A stretch of 64,000 bases of DNA. It comes from Micromonospora sp. NBC_01740 (lineage in GTDB: Bacteria > Actinomycetota > Actinomycetes > Mycobacteriales > Micromonosporaceae). Position numbers and translations under genes: made by a program. The stretch spans positions 3,906,001 to 3,970,000 of the forward strand of contig NZ_CP109150.1 of NCBI RefSeq assembly GCF_035920365.1. Direction: 5' to 3'. Positions 33,110 to 43,829 of this stretch are shown here, in pieces (the first letter of the stretch is position 1; each line of letters starts with the position of its first letter). The notes under the pieces were generated by a model. It was not told the origin of the DNA and made no database searches. It saw nothing but the letters and a program-made list of their open reading frames with translations.

Positions 33110-34303
33110 GTGACACGCCGCCTCTTCACTTCCGAATCGGTCACGGAAGGCCACCCGGACAAGATCGCCGACCAGATCAGCGACGGCATCCTCGACGCCC
33201 TGCTCGCCGAGGACCCCCGCAGCCGCGTCGCCGTGGAGACCCTGATCACCACTGGTCAGGTGCACATCGCGGGCGAGGTGACCACCAAGGCGTACGCCGA
33301 CATCCCGACCATCGTCCGCCGGACCATCCTCGACATCGGCTACGACTCGTCGAAGAAGGGCTTCGACGGCGCCTCGTGCGGCGTCAGCGTCTCCATCGGC
33401 GCCCAGTCCGAGGACATCGCGCAGGGCGTCGACAACGCCTTCGAGCTGCGTACCGGGGCGTCGGAGAGCGCGCTGGACGCCCAGGGCGCCGGCGACCAGG
33501 GCATGATGTTCGGCTTTGCCTGCTCCGAGACGCCGGAGTTGATGCCGCTGCCGATCGCCCTGGCGCACCGGCTGGCCCGGCGGCTCTCCCAGGTCCGCAA
33601 GGACGGCACGATCCCGTACCTGCGCCCCGACGGCAAGACCCAGGTCACGATCGAGTACGAGGGGCTGCGCCCCGTCCGGCTCAACACGGTCGTCGTCTCC
33701 AGCCAGCACGCGGCGGACATCTCGCTGGACTCGCTGCTCACCCCCGACGTGCGCGAGCACGTCATCGCCCCGGAGCTGGAGAGCCTCGGGCTCGACACCG
33801 AGGGCTACCGGCTGCTGGTCAACCCGACCGGCCGGTTCGAGATCGGCGGGCCGATGGGCGACGCCGGCCTCACCGGCCGCAAGATCATCGTCGACACCTA
33901 CGGCGGCTACGCCCGGCACGGCGGCGGCGCGTTCTCCGGCAAGGACCCGTCGAAGGTGGACCGCTCGGCGGCGTACGCGACGCGCTGGGTGGCCAAGAAC
34001 GTGGTCGCTGCCGGCCTGGCCGAGCGGTGCGAGGTCCAGGTCGCGTACGCGATCGGCAAGGCCCACCCGGTCAGCCTCTTCGTCGAGACGTTCGGCACCG
34101 AGACCGTGCCGGTCGCCTCGATCGAGAAGGCCGTCTCCGAGGTCTTCGACCTGCGCCCGGCCGCCATCATCCGGGACCTGAACCTGCTCCGCCCGATCTA
34201 CCAGCAGACCGCCGCCTACGGCCACTTCGGCCGGGAGCTGCCGGACCTGACCTGGGAGAGCACCGACCGGGCCGCCGACCTCAAGTCGGCCGCGGGAGCC
34301 TGA
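33110..34303 (+). CDS. metK: S-adenosylmethionine synthetase
   Basis: 397 aa from GTG 33110 with AGGAG at 33101-33105. Makes SAM from methionine and ATP. Visible: [17 protein letters not shown] at 9-25 (ATP His), [12 protein letters not shown] near 125, and the [16 protein letters not shown] phosphate loop near 269. A -10-like TACACT at 33070-33075 may give it its own promoter. A strong terminator follows its stop codon. Confidence 0.97.
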   Translation: MTRRLFTSESVTEGHPDKIADQISDGILDALLAEDPRSRVAVETLITTGQVHIAGEVTTKAYADIPTIVRRTILDIGYDSSKKGFDGASCGVSVSIGAQSEDIAQGVDNAFELRTGASESALDAQGAGDQGMMFGFACSETPELMPLPIALAHRLARRLSQVRKDGTIPYLRPDGKTQVTIEYEGLRPVRLNTVVVSSQHAADISLDSLLTPDVREHVIAPELESLGLDTEGYRLLVNPTGRFEIGGPMGDAGLTGRKIIVDTYGGYARHGGGAFSGKDPSKVDRSAAYATRWVAKNVVAAGLAERCEVQVAYAIGKAHPVSLFVETFGTETVPVASIEKAVSEVFDLRPAAIIRDLNLLRPIYQQTAAYGHFGRELPDLTWESTDRAADLKSAAGA

Positions 34304-36417
34304 CCGGCACCAGGCGCAGCGACCGGCGACCCGCGGACGGGTCGCCGGTCGCTCGTGTCTGCGTCGACGTCCCCCTGGCCCACCTGGACCGCCCGTTCGA
34401 CTACCTCGTCCCGGCCGAGCTGGACGCCGACGCCGTCCCCGGCGTACGCGTGAAGGTCCGCTTCGCGGGGCAGCTCGTCGACGGCTGGCTGCTGGAGCGG
34501 GCCGACGACTCGGGGCACACCGGTCGGCTGGCGTACCTGGAGAAGGTCGTCTCGCCCGAGCCGGTGCTCGCGCCGGAGGTCGCCCGGCTGGCCCGGGCGG
34601 TCGCGGACCGCTACGCCGGCAACCTCGCCGACGTGCTCCGCCTCGCCGTCCCGCCCCGGCACGCCCGGGTGGAGAAGGACGTCCGCGCCCGCGCCGCCGC
34701 CCCCGACGTCCCCGACGTGGAGCCTGCCGTCGCTGGCGTGGGTCCCGCCGTCGCCGACGTGGACTCCGCCGTCGCTGGCGTGGGTCCCGCCGTCGCCGAC
34801 GTGGACTCCGCCGTCGCTGGCGTGGACTCCGGCGTCCCCGACGTGGGTCCCGCCGTCCCCGACGTGGGTCCCGACGCGTGGCGGGACTACCCGGCCGGGC
34901 CGGCCCTGCTCCGGGCGCTCGCCGAAGGCCGGGCCGCCCGGGCCGTCTGGTCGGCGCTGCCGGGGGAGGACTGGCCCGCCCGGTACGCCGAGGCCGTCGC
35001 CGCCACCGTGGCCGGCGGTCGGGGCGCGGTGGTGGTCGTCGCCGACAACCGCGACCTGGACCGTCTCGACGCCGCGCTGCACGACGCCCTGGGCCCGGGG
35101 CGGCACGTCTGCCTCTCCGCCGCGCTCGGTCCCGCCCGGCGCTACCGGGCGTTCCTCGCCGCCCGGCGCGGCGACGTGGCGGTGGTGGTCGGCACCAGGG
35201 CCGCGATGTTCGCCCCGGTCGCCCGGCTCGGGCTGGTGGCGATCTGGGACGACGGCGACGACCTGCACGCCGAGCCCCGGGCCCCCTATCCGCACGCCCG
35301 GGAGGTGCTGCTCACCCGCGCCCAGCTCGGCGACGCCGCGGCGCTGGTGGGTGGCTACACCCGCACCGCCGAGGCGCAGCTGCTGGTGGAGACCGGATGG
35401 GCCCGCGAGGTGGTGGCCGACCGGGCCACCCTCCGGGCCCGGATGCCGGCGATCGCGCCGACCGGCGACGACCCGCAGCTGGCGCGGGACCCAGGGGCGG
35501 CCACCGCCCGGCTGCCCAGCCTGGCCTGGACCACCGCCCGGGACTCGCTCCGGGCGGACCTGCCGGTGCTGGTCCAGGTGCCCCGCCGCGGCTACCTGCC
35601 GTCGGTGGCCTGTGCCGAGTGCCGCACCCCGGCCCGGTGCCCGCACTGCGCCGGCCCGCTCGCGCTGCCCTCCGCCGAGGGCACCCCGGCCTGCCGCTGG
35701 TGCGGGCGGGTCGCCGCCGCGTACGCCTGCCCGGAGTGCGGCGGGCGGCGGCTGCGCGCCTCCGTCACCGGCGCCCGGCGCACCGCCGAGGAACTGGGCC
35801 GGGCCTTCCCCGGCGTGCCGGTGCGGACCTCCGGGCGGGAGGAGGTGCTGGCCACGGTCCCGGGCGGCGCCGGCCTGGTCATCGCCACCCCCGGCGCCGA
35901 GCCGGTCGCCGACGGCGGCTTCGGGGCGGTGCTGCTGCTCGACTCGTGGGCCCTGCTGACGCGGGCCGACCTGCGGGCGGGGGAGGAGGCGCTGCGCCGC
36001 TGGCTGGCGGCCGCCGCGCTGGCCCGTCCCGCCGCCGCCGGGGGCCGGGTGGTGGTGGTCGCCGACGGGGCCCTCGCCCCCGTACAGGCGCTGCTGCGCT
36101 GGGACGCCGGCTGGTTCGCCGCCCGGGAGCTGGCCGAACGGCGGGAGCTGGGCTTCCCGCCGGCGGTGCGGATGGCCAGCGTGACCGGCCTGCCGGCCGC
36201 CGTGGCCGACCTGCTGGCCGAGGCCCGGCTGCCGGCGGAGGCCGAGCTGCTCGGGCCGGTGCCGGCCGACGGGGAGCGAGAGCGGATGCTGGTCCGGGTC
36301 CCCCGGGCGCTGGCCGGCGCGCTGGCCGGCGCGCTGCACTCGGCGGCGGGGGTGCGCACCGCCCGCAAGGCCGCCGAGCCGGTCCGCCTCCAGGTCGACC
36401 CGCTGGCCCTCTTCTGA
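34300..36417 (+). CDS. priA: PriA-like primosomal protein N' lacking helicase motifs
   Basis: About 705 aa. Conserved 3'-DNA-binding N-domain ([15 protein letters not shown]), then zinc-binding cysteines in four pairs (CAEC, CPHC, CRWC, CPEC) around 445-490. The helicase core is degenerate: where GxTGSGKT is expected the sequence reads SALPGEDW, and the DEAH position reads WDDGDD, as reported for actinobacterial PriA homologues. A 7-residue repeat tract is inserted after the N-domain. The start is uncertain: in frame there is no ATG, GTG or TTG between the metK stop and GTG 34450, which would delete the N-domain. CTG at 34300, overlapping the metK TGA, is my tentative start. Confidence 0.75.
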   Translation: MTGTRRSDRRPADGSPVARVCVDVPLAHLDRPFDYLVPAELDADAVPGVRVKVRFAGQLVDGWLLERADDSGHTGRLAYLEKVVSPEPVLAPEVARLARAVADRYAGNLADVLRLAVPPRHARVEKDVRARAAAPDVPDVEPAVAGVGPAVADVDSAVAGVGPAVADVDSAVAGVDSGVPDVGPAVPDVGPDAWRDYPAGPALLRALAEGRAARAVWSALPGEDWPARYAEAVAATVAGGRGAVVVVADNRDLDRLDAALHDALGPGRHVCLSAALGPARRYRAFLAARRGDVAVVVGTRAAMFAPVARLGLVAIWDDGDDLHAEPRAPYPHAREVLLTRAQLGDAAALVGGYTRTAEAQLLVETGWAREVVADRATLRARMPAIAPTGDDPQLARDPGAATARLPSLAWTTARDSLRADLPVLVQVPRRGYLPSVACAECRTPARCPHCAGPLALPSAEGTPACRWCGRVAAAYACPECGGRRLRASVTGARRTAEELGRAFPGVPVRTSGREEVLATVPGGAGLVIATPGAEPVADGGFGAVLLLDSWALLTRADLRAGEEALRRWLAAAALARPAAAGGRVVVVADGALAPVQALLRWDAGWFAARELAERRELGFPPAVRMASVTGLPAAVADLLAEARLPAEAELLGPVPADGERERMLVRVPRALAGALAGALHSAAGVRTARKAAEPVRLQVDPLALF
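34319..34352 (+). terminator. Strong hairpin after metK, lying across the presumed priA start
   Basis: A 15-bp perfect stem, GCGACCGGCGACCCG (34319-34333) and its complement (34338-34352), with loop CGGA. It looks like the metK terminator but sits inside the N-terminal coding region expected for priA. Confidence 0.8.
34717..34875 (+). repeat. 21-bp tandem repeat inside priA
   Basis: About 7.5 units of 21 bp encode a heptad of the type V-(D/G)-(S/P)-A-V-A-(D/G). Units alternate, giving a 42-bp higher-order period with near-identical copies. It forms a linker between the DNA-binding domain and the core and probably varies in copy number. Confidence 0.85.
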
Positions 36418-36673
36418 CCGACGGCCCGGCCGATCCGGCGCCGCCCCCACCGCCCGACCTGGCCCGTCGTCGCACGCCTTGTCCGGCGGTGTGTCGACAC
36501 GCGGGTGATAGCATCGCCCGTCATGCCCGGGCGTACGACGGCTCCAGGTCGCGGCGCGGCGCCAATCGCGCCGAGCCGGGGTCGTCGCAGGATCGCGCGA
36601 CGATGGCGGGAGCGCGTCGGTTCGGCGCGGTGTCGATGATTCCAAACAGCCGGTGATCAGGGGTGGACCAGTC

Positions 36674-37657
36674 GTGACCGTTCGTCAGTCGATCGTCTTC
36701 AATGGTGACCTCGGCAGCGGCAAGAGCACCGTCTCCGTGGTGATCGCCGAGCGGCTCGGCCTGCGCCGGGTCAGCGTCGGTGACCTCTACCGCCAGATGG
36801 CGCAGGAGCGGAAGATGACCGCGCTCCAGCTCAACCTGCACGCGGAGCTGGACCAGGCCGTCGACGGCTACGTCGACCAGCTCCAGCGGGACATCGCGGC
36901 CTCGGGCGAGCGGCTCGTCATGGACTCCCGGCTGGCCTGGCACTTCTTCACGGACGCGCTCAAGGTGCACATGATCACCGAGCCGGGCGAGGCGGCCCGA
37001 CGGGTGCTCGCCCGCCCCTCCGGCCCGGCCGAGAGCTACGCCTCGATGGAGGAGGCCAAGGCCAAGCTGCTGGAGCGCAGCGAGAGCGAGCGGGGCCGGT
37101 TCATCGTCCGCTACGGGGTGGACAAGGCCCGGCTGCGCAACTACGACCTGATCTGCGACACCACCCGCGCCTCGGCCTCCGAGGTCATCGAGCACATCAT
37201 CGACGCGTACGAGGGCCGGCTGGGCGCGGACGTGCTGCGCGACGCGCCGCCGCTGCTGCTGCTCGACCCGGCCCGCGTCTACCCGACCGAGGACATCGCC
37301 CACCTGCGCGACCTGTGGGACTCGGAGTTCGTCGGCGAGGTGGCCGCCGCCGGCGACGAGGCGCTGGAGCCCCTGCGGATCGGCTACACCGGCGAGTACT
37401 TCTTCGTCGTCGACGGGCACCGCCGCCTCAGCGCCGCCCTCCAGAACGGCTTCCGCCTGGTGCCGGCCCAGCTCGTCGCCGAGGTGGACGAGCCGGTGGT
37501 CGGCGGAATGAGCGCGGTGGACTACTTCGCCGCCCAGGCCCGGCCCGGCCTGATCCACGACTGGGAGGCCGCCCACTCCATCGAGCTGCCGTTGCCCGAG
37601 CACGCCCTGCTCGGCGGCGACGCGGTCCTGGCCGGGGAGCCGGGCACCGGCGTCTGA
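36674..37657 (+). CDS. Cytidylate-kinase-like P-loop protein with ParB-like C-terminal domain
   Basis: 327 aa from GTG 36674; GTG 36653 is an alternative start. Residues 1-190 form a nucleoside-monophosphate-kinase fold with Walker A NGDLGSGKSTVS at 9-20, RRVSVGDLYRQMA resembling CMP kinase, and LVMDSRLAWHFF. Residues about 200-310 differ: IAHLRDLWDSEF, then YFFVVDGHRRLSAALQNGF and VPAQLV, the GxxRxxA-like core of ParB/sulfiredoxin domains. The fusion would link nucleotide phosphoryl transfer to a ParB-type CTPase/nuclease-like fold. No partner gene is evident between priA and def, and I cannot assign a pathway. Confidence 0.65.
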   Translation: MTVRQSIVFNGDLGSGKSTVSVVIAERLGLRRVSVGDLYRQMAQERKMTALQLNLHAELDQAVDGYVDQLQRDIAASGERLVMDSRLAWHFFTDALKVHMITEPGEAARRVLARPSGPAESYASMEEAKAKLLERSESERGRFIVRYGVDKARLRNYDLICDTTRASASEVIEHIIDAYEGRLGADVLRDAPPLLLLDPARVYPTEDIAHLRDLWDSEFVGEVAAAGDEALEPLRIGYTGEYFFVVDGHRRLSAALQNGFRLVPAQLVAEVDEPVVGGMSAVDYFAAQARPGLIHDWEAAHSIELPLPEHALLGGDAVLAGEPGTGV

Positions 37658-37803
37658 GCCGCTTCCTGCGCGGCCATGGGCGCCTTCCGGTGACCATCGA
37701 CACGTGACGGGCCGCGCCGCTTCGCGGTACGCCGGCCGGGGCGGCCGACGGCACTCCGTAGACTGGTACGGCACCAGTCCGCCCGCCGAAGGAGCCATGC
37801 CGA

Positions 37804-38364
37804 GTGACCGTCCAGCCCATCCGTCTGTTCGGGGATCCGGTGCTGCGCACGCCGGCCGATCCGGTGGTCGACTTCGACGTCGAGCTGCGCAAGCTCGTCG
37901 CCGACCTGACCGACACGATGCGTGAGCAGAACGGCGCCGGCCTCGCCGCGCCGCAGCTCGGTGTGGGCCTGCGGGTGTTCACCTTCGACGTCGACGACGT
38001 GGTCGGCCACCTGGTCAACCCGGTGCTGGAGTTTCCCGACGCCGAGGAGCAGGACGGCCCGGAGGGCTGCCTGTCCATTCCCGGCCTCTACTTCGACACC
38101 AAGCGCCGGCAGAACGTGATCGCCAAGGGCTTCAACGGCTACGGCGACCCGATGCAGATCGTCGGCACCGGTCTGATGGCCCGCTGCGTGCAGCACGAGA
38201 CCGACCACCTCGACGGGGTGCTCTTCGTGGACCGGCTGGACCCGGCCGGGCGCAAGGAGGCGATGAAGGCGATCCGCCAGGCGGAGTGGTACGACCCGGC
38301 CACCCCGCCGACGGTCAAGCTCAACCCGCACGCCTCGGGCAGCCCCTTCGGCCTGGGGCGGTGA
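37804..38364 (+). CDS. def: Peptide deformylase
   Basis: 186 aa from GTG 37804 with GAAGGAG nine bases upstream. Metal-dependent removal of formyl from nascent Met. All three motifs are present: [12 protein letters not shown] near 40-51, EGCLSIPG near 90 with the metal Cys, and [12 protein letters not shown] near 129-140 with both metal His and the catalytic Glu. Forms an operon with fmt (4-bp gap) and rsmB. Confidence 0.95.
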   Translation: MTVQPIRLFGDPVLRTPADPVVDFDVELRKLVADLTDTMREQNGAGLAAPQLGVGLRVFTFDVDDVVGHLVNPVLEFPDAEEQDGPEGCLSIPGLYFDTKRRQNVIAKGFNGYGDPMQIVGTGLMARCVQHETDHLDGVLFVDRLDPAGRKEAMKAIRQAEWYDPATPPTVKLNPHASGSPFGLGR

Positions 38365-38368
38365 GCCG

Positions 38369-39295
38369 GTGCGCGTGATCTTCGCCGGCACGCCGGCCGT
38401 CGCCGTTCCCGCCCTGGCGGCCGTGGCCGCCTCCCGGCACGAGCTCGTCGCCGTGGTCACCCGGCCGGACGCCCCCGCCGGGCGCGGTCGCGGGCTGGCC
38501 CGCTCCCCGGTGGGGGCGTGGGCCGACGAGCACGGGATCGAGGTGCTCACCCCGGCCCGGCCGCGTGAGCCGGAGTTCCAGGACCGGCTGCGCGAGCTGG
38601 CCCCCGACTGCGTCCCCGTGGTCGCGTACGGCGCGCTGGTGCCGCCGGCCGCCCTGGAGATCCCCCGCCACGGCTGGATCAACCTGCACTTCTCGCTGCT
38701 GCCCGCCTGGCGCGGGGCCGCGCCCGTGCAGCACGCCGTGCTGCACGGCGACGAGCTGACCGGGGCGAGCGTGTTCCAGCTGGAAGAGGGGCTGGACACC
38801 GGTCCGGTCTACGGCACGCTGACCGACGAGATCCGTCCGGCCGACACGTCCGGCGACCTGCTGGAGCGGTTGGCCCACTCCGGCGCCGGCCTGCTGGTGG
38901 CCGTCCTCGACGCGATCGACGACGGCACGGCCCGGGCCGAGCCGCAGCCCGCCGACGGGGTGTCGCTGGCGCCGAAGCTGACCGTGGAGGACGCCCGGGT
39001 GCGCTGGTCCGATCCCGCCTTCGCGGTGGACCGGCGGATCCGGGCCTGCACTCCGGCGCCCGGCCCGTGGACGACGTTCCGGGGCGAGCGCGTCAAGCTG
39101 GGCCCGGTCACCCCGGTGCCCGACGGTCCGGAGTTGAAGCCGGGCGAGCTGTTGGTGGAGAAGTCCCGGGTGCTGGCCGGCACGGCCACCACCCCGGTGC
39201 GGCTCGGCGAGGTCCGGGCGGCGGGCAAGCGGGCGATGCCGGCGACCGACTGGGCGCGGGGCGTCCGGGTCGCCGCAGGGGAGGAAGTCGCGTGA
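38369..39295 (+). CDS. fmt: Methionyl-tRNA formyltransferase
   Basis: 308 aa. Transfers formyl from 10-formyl-THF to initiator Met-tRNA. N-terminal Rossmann-type domain with the catalytic Asn-His in [18 protein letters not shown] near 107-124, and LDTGPVY near 145. C-terminal OB-like tRNA-binding domain from about 205 ([13 protein letters not shown]). Next to def, its functional partner; overlaps rsmB by GTGA. Confidence 0.95.
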   Translation: MRVIFAGTPAVAVPALAAVAASRHELVAVVTRPDAPAGRGRGLARSPVGAWADEHGIEVLTPARPREPEFQDRLRELAPDCVPVVAYGALVPPAALEIPRHGWINLHFSLLPAWRGAAPVQHAVLHGDELTGASVFQLEEGLDTGPVYGTLTDEIRPADTSGDLLERLAHSGAGLLVAVLDAIDDGTARAEPQPADGVSLAPKLTVEDARVRWSDPAFAVDRRIRACTPAPGPWTTFRGERVKLGPVTPVPDGPELKPGELLVEKSRVLAGTATTPVRLGEVRAAGKRAMPATDWARGVRVAAGEEVA

Positions 39296-40881
39296 CGGGC
39301 ACTTCGGAACGGCCCTCGGGCGACCGCTTCTCCGGCGAACGGCACGGTGAGCGCTCCGGCGGTGAGCGCTCCGAGGGTCAACGGTTCGGCGGTGAGCGGT
39401 TCGGCGGGCGCGAGCAGCGTCCCTCGGGCGGCCAGCGCGGCGAGCGGCCGGCGCGGGGCGGCCAGTGGGGTGCCCGGGCCGGCGGTGACCGCCGCGACGG
39501 CGGCCGGCGTCCCCCGGCCCGCCCGACGGTGGACCTGCCCCGCCAGGTGGCCTACGAGGCGGTCGCGGCGGTGCACCGGGACGACGCGTACGCCAACCTG
39601 GTGCTCCCGTTGCTCCTGCGCGACGCGGGGCTGGTCGGCCGGGACGCCGCCTTCGCCACCGAGCTGACCTACGGCACGCTGCGCCACCTCGGCACCCTCG
39701 ACGCGATCCTCGGCGACGCCGCCGGGCGGGACGTGCAGCGCATCGACCCGCCGGTGCGCGACGCGCTGCGGATCGGGGCGTACCAGCTCCTGCACACGCG
39801 GGTGCCGGCGCACGCCGCCGTCTCCTCGACCGTCGACCTGGTCAAGTCGGTGGGCGTCGGCGCGACGGGCTTCGCCAACGCGGTGCTGCGCGAGGTGGCC
39901 GGCCGTGACGCCGACGCCTGGGTGGCCAAGCTGGCCCCGTCGGCGGAGACCGACCCGATCGGGCACCTGGCCCTGGCGTACAGCCATCCGCAGTGGATCG
40001 TGCGGGCCTTCGCCGAGGCCCTCGGCGGCGACCTCGGCGAGACCACCCGGCTGCTCATCGAGGACAACGAGCGCCCGCCGGTGCACCTGTGCGCTCGGCC
40101 CGGGCTGGCCGATCCGGCGGAGCTGGCCGACGAGGCCGGCGGCGCGCCGGGGGCCTTCTCCCCGTACGCGGTCTATCTCTCCGGTGGGGCGCCCGGCGAC
40201 CTGCCGGCGCTCGCGCAGGGGCGTGCCCACGTGCAGGACGAGGGCTCCCAGCTGGTGGCCAACGCCCTGGCGGTGGCCCCGCTCGACGGCCCGGACGGGC
40301 GCTGGCTGGACCTGTGCGCCGGACCGGGTGGCAAGTCCGGCCTGCTCGGCGCCCTCGCGGCCCAGCGGGACGCGCGGCTGACCGCGGTCGAGGTCTCGGA
40401 GCACCGGGCCCGGCTGGTCGAGCAGGCCACCCGGGGCCTGCCCGTGAGCGTGCTGAACATTGACGGCCGCACCGTCGGCGCGGACCCGAAGCTGCCGGAG
40501 GCGCACTTCGACCGGGTGCTCGTCGACGCGCCCTGCACGGGGCTGGGGTCGCTGCGCCGTCGCCCGGAGTCGCGCTGGCGGCGCCAGCCCTCGGACCTGC
40601 CGCCGCTGACCCGGTTGCAGCGTGAGCTGCTGGCCGCGGCGCTGCGCGCGACACGGCCGGGCGGACTGGTCGCCTACGTGACGTGCTCCCCGCACACGGT
40701 GGAGACGCACGTGACGGTGACCGAGGCGGCCCGCCGCTCGGGGGTGCCGGTCGACTTCGTCGACGCCCGGCCGCTGCTGCCGGCGGGCATGCCCGGCCTC
40801 GGCGACGGGCCGACGGTGCAGCTGTGGCCGCACCGGCACGGCACCGACGCGATGTTCCTCGCGATGCTCCGCCGCACCTGA
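39292..40881 (+). CDS. rsmB: 16S rRNA cytosine-967 C5-methyltransferase RsmB
   Basis: 529 aa from GTG 39292. An N-terminal disordered leader of about 75 residues is rich in Gly/Arg/Ser/Glu with repeats such as GERSGGERS and GGERFGGRE. It is followed by a NusB-like RNA-binding domain (about 82-210) and an SAM methyltransferase domain: [18 protein letters not shown] near 341-358, the catalytic [16 protein letters not shown] near 407 and [11 protein letters not shown] near 460. The RGG-like leader is longer than in most homologues and may aid RNA contact. Ends the def-fmt-rsmB operon, with a hairpin 20 bp after the stop. Confidence 0.93.
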   Translation: MTGTSERPSGDRFSGERHGERSGGERSEGQRFGGERFGGREQRPSGGQRGERPARGGQWGARAGGDRRDGGRRPPARPTVDLPRQVAYEAVAAVHRDDAYANLVLPLLLRDAGLVGRDAAFATELTYGTLRHLGTLDAILGDAAGRDVQRIDPPVRDALRIGAYQLLHTRVPAHAAVSSTVDLVKSVGVGATGFANAVLREVAGRDADAWVAKLAPSAETDPIGHLALAYSHPQWIVRAFAEALGGDLGETTRLLIEDNERPPVHLCARPGLADPAELADEAGGAPGAFSPYAVYLSGGAPGDLPALAQGRAHVQDEGSQLVANALAVAPLDGPDGRWLDLCAGPGGKSGLLGALAAQRDARLTAVEVSEHRARLVEQATRGLPVSVLNIDGRTVGADPKLPEAHFDRVLVDAPCTGLGSLRRRPESRWRRQPSDLPPLTRLQRELLAAALRATRPGGLVAYVTCSPHTVETHVTVTEAARRSGVPVDFVDARPLLPAGMPGLGDGPTVQLWPHRHGTDAMFLAMLRRT

Positions 40882-40900
40882 GCGGGGCGCACGGGACAAA

Positions 40901-40928
40901 CCGGTCCGCCCCGGTCGGGGCGGGCCGG
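40901..40928 (+). terminator. Terminator of the def-fmt-rsmB operon
   Basis: CCGGTCCGCCCC (40901-40912) pairs with GGGGCGGGCCGG (40917-40928) around a GGTC loop: twelve pairs with one T-G wobble. Confidence 0.75.
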
Positions 40929-41045
40929 CGACGCCCGGGGCCGTCGTGCGGACGTCGCGCCGGCGGCCGGGATCGCCGTCCCTCCACTGTCTCCCCAAAC
41001 TGCGCTCCGAGGTGGCATCATGTCGTCACCTATCGAGGAGCGTCC

Positions 41046-42785
41046 ATGAAACGAAGCATCCTGACCGCTGGCCTCGCGCTCGCCGTCGCCGCCGGCGGCG
41101 TGGCGACGCTGACCGTCGCGCCGGCGGCGGCGGCCCCGTCCGCAGGCGTGCTCGCGCCCGCCGCGCAGGCACTGGCGGCGCCGGACATCGCGGTGGCCAA
41201 CGTCCAGGCCCACCTCACGCAGTTCCAGACCATCGCCACCCAGAACGGCGGCAACCGGCGGGCCGGGTCCGCCGGCTACACGGCCTCCGTCGCGTACGTC
41301 AAGACGAAGCTCCAGGCCGCCGGTTACACGGTCACCGAGCAGGTCTGCACCGACTGCACGTACCGGTCGAACAACCTGATCGCCGAGTGGCCGGGCGGAC
41401 CCGCCGACCAGGTCGTCATGTTCGGCTCGCACCTCGACGGCGTCTCCGCCGGCCCGGGCATCAACGACAACGCCACCGGCTCGTCCGCGCTGCTGGAGAA
41501 CGCGCTGGTGCTGGCCCGGCAGAACCCGACGATGACCAAGCGGGTCCGGTTCGCCTGGTGGACCGACGAGGAGCAGGGCCTCAACGGCTCGGACTTCTAC
41601 GTCCGCTCGCTGAGCGCCACCCAGCGGGGCTACATCAAGGGCTACTACAACTTCGACATGATCGGCTCCACCAACGGCGGCTACTTCATCAACCGGATCA
41701 CCTCCGCCACGGCCGCCCCGCTGAAGGCGTACTGGGACTCGCTGAACATCCAGCCCGAGGAGAACGTCGAGGGCCAGGGACGCTCCGACGACTACCCGTT
41801 CGCGCAGGCCGGCATCCAGACCTCCGGGTACGCCGCGGGCGCCAGCGCCCGGAAGACCTCGGCGCAGGCCACCAAGTGGGGCGGCACGTCCGGCTCGGCG
41901 TACGACCCGTGCTACCACCGGTCCTGTGACACCACCTCGAACGTCAGCGCCACGGTGCTCAACCGCAGCGCCGACGGGATCGCCTACGCCATCTGGCAGC
42001 TCGCCGTGGGCTCGGCGACCAACGACTTCTCCGTCGCGGTGAGCCCGACGTCGGGCTCGGTGCAGCGGGGCGCGTCGATCACGGCGACGGTCTCCACGGC
42101 CACCACCGCCGGCACGGCCCAGACGGTGGGCCTGTCGGCGACCGGCCTGCCGGCGGGCGTCACCGCCTCGTTCAGCCCGTCGTCGGTCACCTCCGGCGGC
42201 TCCGCGACCCTGACGCTCAGCGCGTCGGCCTCGGCCGCGCTGGGCACCTACACCGTCACGGTCACCGGCGCGGGCTCCGGCGCCACGCGCTCGGCCAGCT
42301 ACACGCTGACCGTCGGCGGCAGCGGCGGGTGCTCCGGTGGGCAGCTCATCGGCAACGGCGGGTTCGAGAGCGGCTCGTCGCCGTGGACGGCGTCGTCCGG
42401 CGTGATCACCAACGACACCCGCCAGCCGGCGCGGACGGGCTCGTACAAGGCGTGGCTGCTGGGCTACGGCTCGACGCGGACCGAGACGCTGTCGCAGTCG
42501 GTGACGATTCCGGCGGGCTGTGCGAGCTACACGCTGTCGTTCTGGCTGCACGTCGACACGGCGGAGACGACGACGAGCACCGCGTACGACCGGTTGGTGG
42601 TGCAGGCGGGCTCGACGACGCTGGCGACGTACTCGAACCTGAACGCGGCGGCGGGCTACACGCAGCGGTCGTTCAACGTGGCCGGGTTCGCGGGCCAGAC
42701 GGTGACGCTGAAGTTCACCGGCACGGAGGACGCCTCGTTGCAGACCAGCTTCGTCGTCGACGACGTGACGCTCCAGGCCAGCTGA
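41046..42785 (+). CDS. Secreted M28 zinc aminopeptidase with Ig-like and C-terminal beta-sandwich domains
   Basis: 579 aa from ATG 41046 with GAGGAG upstream. A signal peptide ends near AAA at 30-32. The catalytic domain (about 45-315) has all M28 zinc residues in the Streptomyces griseus aminopeptidase pattern: [19 protein letters not shown] (His and bridging Asp), DEEQGLNGS (catalytic Glu and ligand), NFDMIG and [11 protein letters not shown] (last His). An Ig-like beta domain rich in Ser/Thr/Ala covers about 323-420. A C-terminal jelly-roll-like module (about 425-579, starting [15 protein letters not shown]) may bind carbohydrate. An exported, calcium-type leucine aminopeptidase role is likely. 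Confidence 0.92.
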   Translation: MKRSILTAGLALAVAAGGVATLTVAPAAAAPSAGVLAPAAQALAAPDIAVANVQAHLTQFQTIATQNGGNRRAGSAGYTASVAYVKTKLQAAGYTVTEQVCTDCTYRSNNLIAEWPGGPADQVVMFGSHLDGVSAGPGINDNATGSSALLENALVLARQNPTMTKRVRFAWWTDEEQGLNGSDFYVRSLSATQRGYIKGYYNFDMIGSTNGGYFINRITSATAAPLKAYWDSLNIQPEENVEGQGRSDDYPFAQAGIQTSGYAAGASARKTSAQATKWGGTSGSAYDPCYHRSCDTTSNVSATVLNRSADGIAYAIWQLAVGSATNDFSVAVSPTSGSVQRGASITATVSTATTAGTAQTVGLSATGLPAGVTASFSPSSVTSGGSATLTLSASASAALGTYTVTVTGAGSGATRSASYTLTVGGSGGCSGGQLIGNGGFESGSSPWTASSGVITNDTRQPARTGSYKAWLLGYGSTRTETLSQSVTIPAGCASYTLSFWLHVDTAETTTSTAYDRLVVQAGSTTLATYSNLNAAAGYTQRSFNVAGFAGQTVTLKFTGTEDASLQTSFVVDDVTLQAS

Positions 42786-42799
42786 CACACCACAGGGTC

Positions 42800-42826
42800 G
42801 GGGCGGTCGGCCACGCTGACCGCCCC
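42800..42826 (+). terminator. Bidirectional hairpin between aminopeptidase and lipoprotein genes
   Basis: GGGGCGGTC (42800-42808) pairs with GACCGCCCC (42818-42826) with a 9-nt loop, between two convergent genes. Confidence 0.65.
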
Positions 42827-42828
42827 GC

Positions 42829-43719
42829 TCAGGTGACCGGCAGGCCCTTCGTGCCGGCGCCCTTCACCGACCGGGTGAGGTTGCGGTCGCTGACCCACAG
42901 GAAGCACTGCACGCCCCGGTTGCCGTTGCGCCACTCCCGCTCGAACGGGTGGTAGTAGATCGAGCCGGCCCGGTACTGCAGGTCGCCGTTGTCCGGCACC
43001 CTCGCGTACTTCGCGATCAGCGTCCGGCACGCCCGGTGCACCTTCCGGGTGTCCCGGCCGAAGTCGTCGTAGCTGGTGTCGGGGGCCTGCCACACCCCGA
43101 CGAACTCGGCGCGGTGCTTGCTGGTGCAGGCGACCGGCACCATCTCCCGCACCTCGTCGGCCCGCGTCCTCGGGTTGAAGCAGCGGTGGGCGAGCGGGGC
43201 GGCGCCGGTCAGCGCGCCCTTCAGGCTGCCCGTGCGGGCCTTCGCGCCGGCCTCGTCGAGGCTGGTCTGCTCGCTCAGGTCGCAGCGGAACCAGCGGGCG
43301 CCGCCGCCCCACGCCTGCGGCGACGGCAGCACCACGCTCAGCCCGAGCCGACCCGAGCGCCAGTCGCCGCCGACCACCCGGTTGACCTTCGCGTCGCACT
43401 CGGCGCGGGCGGCGCGCATGCCGGCCGAGCCGGCCGGCGGGGGCGTGACCCGGTCGGCTCCCGCCCCGGTCAGCGTGCCGACGTGCACGGTCTCCGTGCG
43501 GTGCGACACGGCGCAGTCGACGGGGTGGTAGGCGGTGAGGTAGCCGACGTCCTGCACACCGGCGTGGCAGACCCCGGCGGCGGGCACGAACGCCTGCGGC
43601 GCGGCGGGCGCCGGCCAGTCGTCGGTCAGGTCACGGTCGGTGCCGGCCGGGGTGCCGCAACCGGCGAGCGCCAGGGCCGCCACCGCGCCCACCGTGGCCG
43701 CCGTCCACCACCGTCGCAT
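42829..43719 (-). CDS. Septum-formation-family lipoprotein, copy 1
   Basis: 296 aa from ATG at 43719 (GGGAGG upstream on the minus strand). A lipoprotein signal ends in the lipobox LALAGC near residues 17-22. The body resembles actinobacterial septum-formation family proteins: [16 protein letters not shown] with a conserved Cys-x3-[30 protein letters not shown] and VQCFLW, giving several cysteines likely in disulfides. About half its residues match the adjacent upstream paralogue by eye. Envelope location is inferred from the lipobox; molecular function is unknown. Confidence 0.78.
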   Translation of the reverse strand: MRRWWTAATVGAVAALALAGCGTPAGTDRDLTDDWPAPAAPQAFVPAAGVCHAGVQDVGYLTAYHPVDCAVSHRTETVHVGTLTGAGADRVTPPPAGSAGMRAARAECDAKVNRVVGGDWRSGRLGLSVVLPSPQAWGGGARWFRCDLSEQTSLDEAGAKARTGSLKGALTGAAPLAHRCFNPRTRADEVREMVPVACTSKHRAEFVGVWQAPDTSYDDFGRDTRKVHRACRTLIAKYARVPDNGDLQYRAGSIYYHPFEREWRNGNRGVQCFLWVSDRNLTRSVKGAGTKGLPVT

Positions 43720-43829
43720 CCCGACCTCCCGCCGTTCGTGGGCCGCACCCGGCGGCGGCCAGCGCGACGGTCCCGCCGGCGCGGAGGCGGCCGGACACGC
43801 CACGGTGCGGCAGCATACGGCACCCCCGC

